Shown here: positions 10,197 through 18,228 of the stretch, piece by piece
How positions within the stretch are numbered: the first letter of the stretch is position 1
Layout of the letters: the number at the start of each line of letters is the position of its first letter
Made by a program: the position numbers and the translations under genes
The notes under the pieces: generated by a model
What the model was told of the DNA's origin: nothing
The model's database searches: none
What the model saw: the letters and a program-made list of their open reading frames with translations, nothing else
Assembly: GCF_021083645.1 (NCBI RefSeq)
Contig: NZ_JAJNRQ010000006.1
Span: forward strand, 19,243 to 83,242
From: Schaalia sp. lx-260
Lineage (GTDB): Bacteria > Actinomycetota > Actinomycetes > Actinomycetales > Actinomycetaceae
DNA length: 64,000 nt
Reading direction: 5' to 3'

Positions 10197-10269
10197 AAGT
10201 ATGACCTAAGTCCCATAAATAATGCAAATTGTTCATACATTTGTGAAATTTGCTCATGTTTCACGTGGA

Positions 10270-10328
10270 AGAAATATCCTAAAATAAAAATAGTTGACAT
10301 CAAGATATTCAAAAGAAAGGATATTTCT
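10270..10328. promoter_or_regulatory. Inverted repeat flanking a -35-like element in the lrp/permease region
   Basis: Perfect 11-bp arms AGAAATATCCT (10270-10280) and AGGATATTTCT (10318-10328) enclose a consensus TTGACA (10294-10299). The stretch lies in the 343-base intergenic region between the divergent Lrp/AsnC and permease genes (10197-10539), which otherwise shows no gene. It is a candidate operator/promoter for the permease; binding by the neighbouring regulator is inference. Confidence 0.45.
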
Positions 10329-10539
10329 ACTTTTTCTGACAGCAGAAAACTCCTCCACATTCACACAACACACATCACCTCCTGCTCATGCAGCTACTTA
10401 CCCGAAGGAAAAAGCACATCAAGCTCTCACCCGCACTTTTACAGTCCAATAAAACCTGTCAGAAAACGCGAATAAATCGCCACACAATACATATTCATCC
10501 GTTTTTAACAGAACACACCCAACGAAGGGTGCAAACAAA

Positions 10540-12171
10540 ATGCGTGATGTCAACACCTCTGCCCATGCCCATTCGCTTCAACACGTAAGCAATTCACTGA
10601 AAGAGCAAGGCAATATGCACGACACGCCTAACACATCCTCCATAAGTGCAACAGCACCCGACCCTTTCGCATATGAGCAAGAAGGATTCCACAAAGGACT
10701 CACTCCACGCCAAATGCATATGATCGCCATTGGGTCCGCCATTGGAACAGGACTTTTCCTAGGTACCGGTGGCCGTCTCGAAATCGCTGGCCCTTCACTT
10801 GCCCTGATCTACGCAATATGTGGTTTTTTTGGCTACCTGATCCTCAGAGCACTAGGCGAATTAATCGTCTACCGGCCATCTTCAGGCTCTTTCGTGTCCT
10901 ACATGCGTGAGTTTTACGGCGAAAAATCAGCTTTCGTCACAGGATGGTTATACTGGCTCAACTGGGCAATGACAGCTGTTGCCGATGCTACCGCAATCGC
11001 TATCTATATCTCGTGGTTCAGCCGATACATTCCTTTCATCGCACATATTGACCAGTGGGTCAGCGCATTAGTGATCGTCATTGTGGTTGTCGCACTCAAC
11101 CTAGTCTCAGTCAAAGTATTCGGTGAACTCGAATTCTGGTTCGCACTCATCAAAGTTGCTTCACTGGTCATATTCCTCATCGTCGGCATATGCTTCCTCA
11201 TCTTTGGTACTCCCACAGGAACACCCACAGGCTTTTCCCTCATCAGTGAAAACGGAGGATTTTTCCCACACGGCGCTCTCCCAGCACTCGTTGTCATCCA
11301 AGGCGTTGTTTTCGCATACGCTGGCATTGAGCTAGTTGGCACTGCCTCTGGTGAAGCAAAAAATGTTGACACAATCATCGCACGAGCAGTGAACACCGTC
11401 ATTTTCCGTATCGCTATTTTCTACGTAGGTTCCGTTCTGCTCTTATGTATGCTGCTCCCCTACACTGCCTACTCCGATACAGAATCACCTTTCGTCACAT
11501 TCTTTAGCTCCATCGGCGTTGACTACGCCGCACCGATCATGCAGCTCATTGTTATCACCGCCGCGGCCTCATCAATGAATGCAGGAATTTACTCAACCGG
11601 CCGAATCCTGCACTCTATGGCCATCGCAGGTTCAGCACCAAAATGCGCAGGAAAAATATCAAAACTGGGCGTACCCACAGCAGGTATCCTCATTACCGCA
11701 CTTGTTGCGCTCTTTGGTGTTGTTTTAAGCGCATGGGTTCCCGAACACGCATTTGAAATCGTCCTCAATATCGCTGCACTTGGCACAATGGCAAGCTGGG
11801 CTGCAATCGCGCTTTCACACCGTAAATTCCTGCTTCACGTGAAAAAAGGAAAATACGCACGACCTCATTACAAAGCGCCCGGCGGAACTTTCAGTGACTG
11901 GGCAATCATGGTCTTTTTGGTTATCGTCACCGTACTCATGGCTTTCGATTACCCTGTAGGAACCTACACCCTAGCTTCACTGATCGTTTTGGCTCCGCTG
12001 CTAATCATCGGCTGGTTCATGGTCCGTAAACGAGTAATGGAAATCGCCGCAGTACGTGATATCCCAGTCCTCGCGCACCGACCAGGTGTTGATATCGCTC
12101 ACGAACATGGCTGGTCACCACACCAGCATAGTCACAATCACCACAATGACCCTGACACTAAAGACAAGTAG
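10540..12171 (+). CDS. Amino acid permease, AnsP (asparagine permease)-like
   Basis: 543-aa APC-superfamily amino acid:proton symporter with about 12 membrane segments. The first helix carries IAIGSAIGTGLFLGTG, the classical amino-acid-binding unwound helix; the sequence through GELIVYRPSSGSF and the FVTGWLYWLNWAMT segment is closest in my recollection to L-asparagine permease AnsP. The N-terminal about 55 residues are hydrophilic; an alternative start is ATG at 10615. The C-terminus is histidine-rich (HQHSHNHH), possibly metal-binding or simply soluble. Divergent from an Lrp/AsnC regulator and followed 150 bases later by ornithine cyclodeaminase, so the true substrate may be ornithine or a related amino acid. 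Confidence 0.85.
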   Translation: MRDVNTSAHAHSLQHVSNSLKEQGNMHDTPNTSSISATAPDPFAYEQEGFHKGLTPRQMHMIAIGSAIGTGLFLGTGGRLEIAGPSLALIYAICGFFGYLILRALGELIVYRPSSGSFVSYMREFYGEKSAFVTGWLYWLNWAMTAVADATAIAIYISWFSRYIPFIAHIDQWVSALVIVIVVVALNLVSVKVFGELEFWFALIKVASLVIFLIVGICFLIFGTPTGTPTGFSLISENGGFFPHGALPALVVIQGVVFAYAGIELVGTASGEAKNVDTIIARAVNTVIFRIAIFYVGSVLLLCMLLPYTAYSDTESPFVTFFSSIGVDYAAPIMQLIVITAAASSMNAGIYSTGRILHSMAIAGSAPKCAGKISKLGVPTAGILITALVALFGVVLSAWVPEHAFEIVLNIAALGTMASWAAIALSHRKFLLHVKKGKYARPHYKAPGGTFSDWAIMVFLVIVTVLMAFDYPVGTYTLASLIVLAPLLIIGWFMVRKRVMEIAAVRDIPVLAHRPGVDIAHEHGWSPHQHSHNHHNDPDTKDK

Positions 12172-12284
12172 TGGTCGTTGAATCAGAAAACACTGCACAC
12201 GGCACCGGTTCACGCCAGATAATCTCTGACTCGCACCCAGCTTTTCACTTATAGTCGTAGGCAGTGTTCACCTTGGAAAATACC

Positions 12285-12299
12285 GGTCATTTCATGACC
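12285..12299. promoter_or_regulatory. Palindrome upstream of ornithine cyclodeaminase
   Basis: Perfect inverted repeat GGTCAT-ttc-ATGACC, 22 bases before the likely start codon. Size and symmetry resemble a regulator-binding site. A single half-site ATGACC also occurs at 10201-10206 beside the Lrp/AsnC start. A short RNA hairpin is the alternative reading. Confidence 0.35.
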
Positions 12300-12321
12300 A
12301 GACATGAAAAATGGAGATCCC

Positions 12322-13356
12322 ATGACTCAATTAGTTGAATTTGTTGACGTTGCAAATATGGCACGTTGGATTCAACGCGATGGTGTAGAAAACATTATCA
12401 GCGGCATGATGAAATACCTCGAATCTGATTTTGCTCGCTGGGAACGTTTCGACAAAATCCCCCGCGTTGCCAGCCATACTCCTTTCGGAGTTATCGAACT
12501 CATGCCAACGTCAGATATGGAAACCTACTCTTTCAAGTATGTGAACGGACATCCTTCAAACCCAGGACGAGGTTTCCAAACAGTAACCGCTTTCGGGCTA
12601 CTTGCTGATGTAGATAACGGATACCCTCTTTTCCTCGCCGAAATGACATTGTTGACAGCACTACGAACAGCCGCTGTCTCAGCGATGGTAGCGAAAACAC
12701 TTGCTCGTCCTGACAGCACACACATGGCACTTATCGGCGCAGGCTCACAATCAGAATTTCAAGCACTCGGCTTCCGAGCAGCTCTGGGCATTGAAAAACT
12801 CTCTGTTTACGATGTTGACCCTGCTGCAACAGAAAAATTCTGCCGTAATCTTGAGCCACTCGGTTTTAGCATCCACGTTGCTACAACCGTTGATGAAGCT
12901 GTGGCAGATGCGGATATCATCACCACATGTACCGCCGATAAAGCCCAAAACACTGTACTGAAAGATTCACAGGTACGTCCGGGCGTTCACATTAATGCTG
13001 TGGGTGGCGACTGCCCAGGGAAAACGGAACTTGAAAGTTCAATCCTCGACAGGTCAACTGTTTTTGTGGAATTTCCTCCGCAAACACGTATTGAAGGTGA
13101 GATTCAGCAAAAAGACCCTGATTTCCCTGTTGTGGAATTCTGGCAGGTTCTCACAGGCGGGCAGCCGGGCAGAACCTCACCTGATGAAATCACGCTCTTT
13201 GATTCCGTTGGCTTTGCGATCTCTGATTTTTCAGCGCTGCGTTACGTGCGTGATGCGACAGCAGGAACAGACCTGCAAACTTTCGTTGATCTGATTGCTG
13301 AACCGGAGGACCCAAAGGACTTATTCTCGCTGATTAAAGTTGGTGTGCCCGTCTAA
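12322..13356 (+). CDS. ocd: Ornithine cyclodeaminase
   Basis: Converts L-ornithine to L-proline and ammonia using tightly bound NAD+ (mu-crystallin/Ocd family). The protein follows the bacterial Ocd pattern closely: RVASHTPFGVIELMP near the N-terminus, FKYVNGHP, ELTLLTALRTAAVSAM-like helix, the Rossmann motif ALIGAGSQSEFQ, the catalytic-region NAVGGDCPGKTEL and FVEFPPQTRIEGE. Start at 12322 is chosen because GGAG lies 5-8 bases upstream; an ATG at 12304 would add six residues without a ribosome site. Placed after an amino acid permease and an Lrp regulator, it probably works in ornithine/arginine use or proline supply. Confidence 0.93.
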   Translation: MTQLVEFVDVANMARWIQRDGVENIISGMMKYLESDFARWERFDKIPRVASHTPFGVIELMPTSDMETYSFKYVNGHPSNPGRGFQTVTAFGLLADVDNGYPLFLAEMTLLTALRTAAVSAMVAKTLARPDSTHMALIGAGSQSEFQALGFRAALGIEKLSVYDVDPAATEKFCRNLEPLGFSIHVATTVDEAVADADIITTCTADKAQNTVLKDSQVRPGVHINAVGGDCPGKTELESSILDRSTVFVEFPPQTRIEGEIQQKDPDFPVVEFWQVLTGGQPGRTSPDEITLFDSVGFAISDFSALRYVRDATAGTDLQTFVDLIAEPEDPKDLFSLIKVGVPV

Positions 13357-13379
13357 ATCACAGATTTTTCCAGCATTTA

Positions 13380-13408
13380 CCCCGCCTAAGCCCTGAGTTT
13401 AGGCGGGG
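13380..13408 (+). terminator. Terminator after ocd
   Basis: Perfect 10-bp GC-rich stem CCCCGCCTAA/TTAGGCGGGG with a 9-base loop, followed by TTCTT, 23 bases after the ocd stop. It also separates ocd from the convergent restriction-modification genes. Confidence 0.8.
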
Positions 13409-13486
13409 TTCTTGAAATCTTCATTACTACACATTGAAACGGAACTCGACTTTACGATCTACCAACAACTTCAATACTGGCGGTCA

Positions 13487-14368
13487 TTAGCTTGTCAGAT
13501 AGTTCTTTTCTAACCAAATAATCGCCTCGGAGAGCGTGGTAAATGAGGCATCTATCTTGTCCTGGTTGGAGTATCGGACTTGAACTTCGATCCGAATTAA
13601 GCCCATTTCGGCAAACTGAGGCACTTCAACCTTCATCGCGGACAATAACGATAGCGCCTCCGACACACTTGAGACCTTTTGCATCTTGCCGTGTAGGGAT
13701 AGGATCAGAACACTCTCCGCTTTTCGCGAAAGGTGGGAACGAAGCTTCTCCATATATTCGCCGAATTGAGTCGCAGCCTTTGCTCGAAGTGCCGCAATAA
13801 CGCGCTCTTGCCCCGCATCTCCGAGAGCATTCCACGCCTCAACCTGCGCGTGCATATAGTCTGCCTCAGTATCCTCCGCAAAGTACACATCGATGCCCTC
13901 TGTAGCGAAGGCCTCGACTATTGTTGACATAGGCAAGTGCAGAACATTGATGGCCTGAGATTCCATTTGCCTGATACCGCCCTGAGTCCATTCGCCCGCA
14001 ACAAGTGCACCAAGGAATGGACGGCTGGCAATATAGGACCTACGCAAGGGAACAAGGGCGTTTGCAATCTCACCAGCCTTGTTGACGGAATGCTTCGTGT
14101 AGCGCCTCCAAGCACTCTCGATGAAAGCTACCGGCAACCCAACAACACTGACAGAGCCGCCCCGCTCAAGAACGAAATCGAGATTGTGTTTATTCTTATT
14201 GTCGTCAACCCAGGTGACAAATTTACCCTTGCGGGCGGAACTTCGAGGTCCTTGACGATCCACATAGAGAGAGAATTCTCGTGCAAGTGGAAGAAGCATG
14301 CCATAGAAGGCTTCCTCCATTGCATATCCAATAATCTGCCCAAGCTTATGGGAAGGGGAAACAGCCAT
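13487..14368 (-). CDS. Probable restriction endonuclease of a type II R-M system
   Basis: 293-aa soluble protein encoded 3 bases after the DNA methyltransferase, so almost certainly its co-transcribed partner. A possible PD-(D/E)xK-like nuclease core is D64 (in HNLDFVLE) with E84 and nearby basic residues in IESAWRRYTKHS (82-94); this motif placement is my reading and not a confirmed catalytic site. The rest is mixed alpha/beta without membrane segments. Context (paired methylase, no other gene in the unit) is the stronger argument. The recognition sequence cannot be deduced. Alternative: an R-M-associated specificity or accessory protein. Confidence 0.7.
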   Translation of the reverse strand: MAVSPSHKLGQIIGYAMEEAFYGMLLPLAREFSLYVDRQGPRSSARKGKFVTWVDDNKNKHNLDFVLERGGSVSVVGLPVAFIESAWRRYTKHSVNKAGEIANALVPLRRSYIASRPFLGALVAGEWTQGGIRQMESQAINVLHLPMSTIVEAFATEGIDVYFAEDTEADYMHAQVEAWNALGDAGQERVIAALRAKAATQFGEYMEKLRSHLSRKAESVLILSLHGKMQKVSSVSEALSLLSAMKVEVPQFAEMGLIRIEVQVRYSNQDKIDASFTTLSEAIIWLEKNYLTS

Positions 14369-14371
14369 CTA

Positions 14372-15664
14372 TCAACCCTCAATCCAAAGATAACCCTCGT
14401 GAAGAGGATGGGTATGCTTTCGGTTCTTCCACTTTGTATTTCGGTCGCGAACCTTTGTGAATTCCCATGATGAGAATCCTGCGGCGATGGCAAGCTCCCC
14501 GAGCCATCGCTCGACAGGGGCGTGCACACCATACGGGGCCGAATCTCCCACTACATAACACACCTTCACTCCTGGGGATGTCTTTTGGCGAAGCGCTTGG
14601 AACACCTTGGAGTTATCAAAGAAATAGCCTGCCAGCATGGCGTGATATGCCTTATGCCCACCCCGCGTCTTACGAACCTCACTGAGCTCTTCGTATACGG
14701 GGATAAACTCATCCAAAATTGGCGCCATTAAAGTTGATTTCAGCGCTTCCTCAGCTTTCCATGTGCCAATGTTTTGTGTGGCCGAACGAAGGAGTACATC
14801 TCGGAGCGGTCGAAGGTCAGACCAACCCTCAATATCGCCGAGAACGATTTGCTCAAGTCGGAGGGCGTCGGCATAGTCATAGTTATTCGCATAGGGGGGC
14901 GAGGTGATTACTGCATCGGCCCACGCCTCAGGAACGCCATCAAGCGTCCGCGCATCGCCGCTAAGCAAGTGCGCATCAGCTGGTGATGCCCCGAGAAGAA
15001 ATTGGTGCGTTTCCATGTCATCGGCAAACAGCTCTCCTGCCGCCTGGAAGGCTGCAATAGGCTCAGCGACCCGCCTTTTCGACTTATTGGGAAGTACATA
15101 CTGCCACTGCGCAGTGCCCACCGGAGAGCATGCACGAATAATCGAGACGAAAGCTAACCATGCTAGTTCCGTTGTAGATTCACCGTCGGGCAGTGCATTT
15201 ACCGCGTCACGAATACGCAGAAGATCGGCGAGGGATTCTGAATCAGGGAAACACTTCGCCACGAGAGGCGATGACGGCACGTCAACCGCATGTTTCTTAT
15301 CGACTATGCGTAGAACACGACTTACTACGTCTCGTAAATTGTCTGGGTCGGTTTCCCATAAAAGCTTTGCACGAGCGATCCGCGCCACCGTGGGGTGCAC
15401 CTCAACGGCATATGACGAAGCACCGGATTCTTGCGCAGCTAAGCATGTAGTCCCGGATCCACCGAAGGGATCAAGCACCCTAGTTACACCCCAGTGGCGT
15501 ATGAGCTTCACAGCCCATTCTGATGAATACCCGGCTGAGTAGCGATACCAACGATGGACGGGCAGTTTCATATTGTCGGCAAACGTCGTTACGGACCCCG
15601 ACACTCCAAAGGGGCCGAGAAGATAATCGCGCGTCGTCGATACGAAGGACGGTGAACCGTTCAC
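14372..15664 (-). CDS. Site-specific DNA methyltransferase (N4-cytosine/N6-adenine type)
   Basis: 430-aa S-adenosylmethionine-dependent amino-methyltransferase. The AdoMet motif I DPFGGSGTT is at 65-73 and the catalytic motif IV TSPPY at 254-258, with about 180 residues between, probably the target-recognition part. The motif I form is typical of N6_N4 (beta) enzymes, in which motif IV normally comes first, so the order here is permuted. Start GTG (15664) overlaps the ychF stop as GTGA, implying translational coupling; an internal Met near residue 32 precedes the conserved PVHRWYRYSAG segment. It should protect host DNA from the nuclease encoded just downstream. Confidence 0.88.
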   Translation of the reverse strand: MNGSPSFVSTTRDYLLGPFGVSGSVTTFADNMKLPVHRWYRYSAGYSSEWAVKLIRHWGVTRVLDPFGGSGTTCLAAQESGASSYAVEVHPTVARIARAKLLWETDPDNLRDVVSRVLRIVDKKHAVDVPSSPLVAKCFPDSESLADLLRIRDAVNALPDGESTTELAWLAFVSIIRACSPVGTAQWQYVLPNKSKRRVAEPIAAFQAAGELFADDMETHQFLLGASPADAHLLSGDARTLDGVPEAWADAVITSPPYANNYDYADALRLEQIVLGDIEGWSDLRPLRDVLLRSATQNIGTWKAEEALKSTLMAPILDEFIPVYEELSEVRKTRGGHKAYHAMLAGYFFDNSKVFQALRQKTSPGVKVCYVVGDSAPYGVHAPVERWLGELAIAAGFSSWEFTKVRDRNTKWKNRKHTHPLHEGYLWIEG

Positions 15665-16761
15665 TTCTTACTCCCAGACGTTATCCCTGTCCTAAACTCG
15701 ACGACATCGCCGTCAACCATCACATAGTCTTTGCCTTCCATACGGACTTTCCCATGCGCACGAGCCTCAGCAACAGACCCATACTCCATAAGGTCCTCAA
15801 AAGAGACTATCTCTGCCTTAATAAAGCCTTTCTGGAAATCCGTATGAATCACACCCGCAGCCTGCGGAGCCGTATCCCCTTTATGAATAGTCCACGCCCG
15901 CGCTTCTTTTGGCCCTGCCGTCAAATAGGTTTGCAAACCCAAAGTATCAAAACCTACGCGAGCCAACTTATCTAAACCAGACTCAGCTTGACCTGAATCT
16001 TCAAGCATTTCACGCGCATCCGCCTCATCCAGTTCCACTAGCTCTGATTCAAACTGAGCATCCAAGAAAATAGCTTCAGCCGGCGCAACCAGCGCACGCA
16101 GCTCAGCCTGACGCGCCTGGTCAGCCATACCATCAGCATCCATATTAAATACGTAAATGAAAGGCTTTGAAGTCATCAGTTGGAATGATTTCACAGCAGC
16201 AGGATCCAGTTTTGCCCCCTCCGTGCCACTCAGCAGATGCCCGCTTTCAAGCAAAGCAAGCGCCTCACGCGCAGTATCAAGAACCACAGGCTCTGTTTTC
16301 TTACCACGTACCTCTTTTTCTAAACGCGGGATCGCTTTTTCTAAAGTCTGTATATCAGCGAGGATAAGTTCTGTGGAAATAGTGTCAATATCATGAGCAG
16401 GATCTACCCGACCATCAACATGCACCACATCTGGGTCACTAAAAGCGCGAGTCACTTGGCAAATCGCATCGGCTTCACGAATATTAGCGAGGAATTGGTT
16501 CCCTAATCCTTCACCTTCACTTGCGCCACGCACAATACCAGCAATATCAACAAAAGACACCGTTGCGGGGACTAGGCGCTCTGAATGGAAAACATCTGCG
16601 AGCTGCTGTAAGCGCGGATCCGGTAAAGGTACAATACCGACATTCGGTTCAATGGTTGCGAAAGGGTAATTCGCAGCCAAAACGGTCGCACGAGTCAGGG
16701 CATTAAAGAGTGTGGACTTGCCGACGTTAGGCAAACCAACAATACCAATAGTTAAAGACAC
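15661..16761 (-). CDS. ychF: Ribosome-binding ATPase YchF
   Basis: Universally conserved OBG-family P-loop protein that prefers ATP and associates with ribosomes, with roles in translation and stress response. P-loop GLPNVGKST is at 9-17, G3 DIAG follows (FVDIAGIVRGAS), the altered G4 NMDADG explains loss of guanine specificity, a coiled-coil insert lies mid-protein, and the C-terminal TGS domain ends FRTGITSGSKK. At 366 aa it is full length. Its stop codon overlaps the methyltransferase start. I recall ychF lying near ispH and xseAB in mycobacteria, as here. Confidence 0.96.
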   Translation of the reverse strand: MSLTIGIVGLPNVGKSTLFNALTRATVLAANYPFATIEPNVGIVPLPDPRLQQLADVFHSERLVPATVSFVDIAGIVRGASEGEGLGNQFLANIREADAICQVTRAFSDPDVVHVDGRVDPAHDIDTISTELILADIQTLEKAIPRLEKEVRGKKTEPVVLDTAREALALLESGHLLSGTEGAKLDPAAVKSFQLMTSKPFIYVFNMDADGMADQARQAELRALVAPAEAIFLDAQFESELVELDEADAREMLEDSGQAESGLDKLARVGFDTLGLQTYLTAGPKEARAWTIHKGDTAPQAAGVIHTDFQKGFIKAEIVSFEDLMEYGSVAEARAHGKVRMEGKDYVMVDGDVVEFRTGITSGSKK

Positions 16762-16999
16762 CCTCCCAGTCTATGCGAGTATGAAGGTGGATCGCATCGC
16801 TCATGCACAAATGAGTTCACTGCCACTTTCACGCGCACACATTCACTGCTTTCCGCGCAAAAGAAAACAAAACCTCCCTCCCACGCACAAGGCCCATCTG
16901 ACAGACAACACGCGCAGCCAACAAAACACAGCATCAGAGTCCCGGTCAAAGACCGGCAGGTATCTCCGGCACATTCTCCCAGCAGGAAGTGCCCCACTT

Positions 17000-18079
17000 T
17001 TAGCTCGTGTGATCCGGTCCATTCATACGGCGCGCATGAGGACGCGCGTCATCGCGACCTTGAGCACTCAGGTCAGCTCTCAGATTACGTGGCAAAGCAA
17101 AAGTCGTTGTTTCAGTTTCTGTACGTACTTCTTCTACCGTTGGAAAACCATGCTCGCTCAGCCAGTTCACAACCTCACGGACAAGAATCTCCGGAACCGA
17201 GGCGCCGGACGTCAGCCCTACTGTTTGCGCACCTTCAAACCATTCCACGTGTAATTCATCAGCCTTATCCACCCTGTACGCGCTGCCCGCACCAGCTTCA
17301 AGCGCAACCTCAACCAGTCGCACCGAATTTGAGGAGTTCGCTGATCCGACAACCACCATCACATCCACATGCGGGGCAATTGTTTTCACCGCTACCTGCC
17401 GATTTTGAGTAGCGTAGCAAATATCATCCGACGGAGGGTTGATAAGTAAAGGAAAACGCTGCCGCAAACGATCAACTGTTTGCTGTGTTTCATCAACAGA
17501 AAGCGTTGTTTGTGAAATCCATACCACGCGCTCCGGGTCACGCACCTCAATAGAGGAGACTTCATCTGGAGTTCCCACGACTTGAATATGCTCTGGCGCT
17601 TCGCCGTAGGTTCCTTCCACTTCCTCATGGCCTTCATGCCCGACAAGAACAATATCGTAATCTTGACTAGCAAAACGCACTGCTTCACGATGAACCTTTG
17701 TCACCAGCGGACAGGTCGCATCAATCGCGTATAAACCGCGTTCCTGCGCTGCCTGCCGCACATGAGGCGATACACCGTGAGCTGAAAAAACCACGCGAGC
17801 GCCCTCAGGGACCTCATCAGTTTCCTGAACAAAAATCGCACCGCGCTTTGACAGCATTTCCACAACATACTTGTTATGCACGATTTCTTTACGCACGTAC
17901 ACTGGAGCGCCATACAGATCAAGAGCTTTCTCCACGACATCTACGGCACGATCAACACCTGCGCAGTATCCTCGTGGCGCTGCTAAGAGGACACGGCCGG
18001 TTCCAGCTTTTTCTGCTCCTCGTGCGTGAATATCTGTTGTTGCTGAGGAAGCATCCGCTTGAGGCTGCAAGGTCGTCAT
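17000..18079 (-). CDS. ispH: 4-hydroxy-3-methylbut-2-enyl diphosphate reductase
   Basis: Last enzyme of the MEP isoprenoid pathway (IspH/LytB): reduces HMBPP to IPP and DMAPP with a 4Fe-4S cluster. The three cluster cysteines are C39 (GYCAGVDRA), C123 (ATCPLV) and C221 (DDICYAT); substrate histidines lie in IVHN (H68) and SAHG (H101), and the TQNRQ and NSSNS segments are conserved. Length 359 aa is normal for actinobacteria, with a short extra N-terminus. It supplies precursors to the cis-prenyltransferase encoded 3 kb downstream. The 238-base gap to ychF holds only a short hairpin around 16942-16956. Confidence 0.96.
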   Translation of the reverse strand: MTTLQPQADASSATTDIHARGAEKAGTGRVLLAAPRGYCAGVDRAVDVVEKALDLYGAPVYVRKEIVHNKYVVEMLSKRGAIFVQETDEVPEGARVVFSAHGVSPHVRQAAQERGLYAIDATCPLVTKVHREAVRFASQDYDIVLVGHEGHEEVEGTYGEAPEHIQVVGTPDEVSSIEVRDPERVVWISQTTLSVDETQQTVDRLRQRFPLLINPPSDDICYATQNRQVAVKTIAPHVDVMVVVGSANSSNSVRLVEVALEAGAGSAYRVDKADELHVEWFEGAQTVGLTSGASVPEILVREVVNWLSEHGFPTVEEVRTETETTTFALPRNLRADLSAQGRDDARPHARRMNGPDHTS

Positions 18080-18228
18080 ATGCTCAGCCTAATTGGATAG
18101 CCCTGTTAGCGCCTATACATCTGACATACGCCACAATTTATAGGCGAATGATCGGCGCCCCTCATCAGGCAACCTACTGAGGAGTGGATAAAACACATCT
18201 GTCCTTCAAATCCGGATATTCTTAAGGA

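Noticed and set aside
13937..14470. Plus-strand 177-codon frame antisense to the restriction-modification genes (also 14904-15542)
   Set aside because: Shadow of the clearly coding minus-strand genes; no ribosome site or recognisable domain.
16942..16956. CCGGTC-AAA-GACCGG hairpin as ychF promoter-proximal terminator
   Set aside because: Three-base loop, no T-run on either strand; could be chance.
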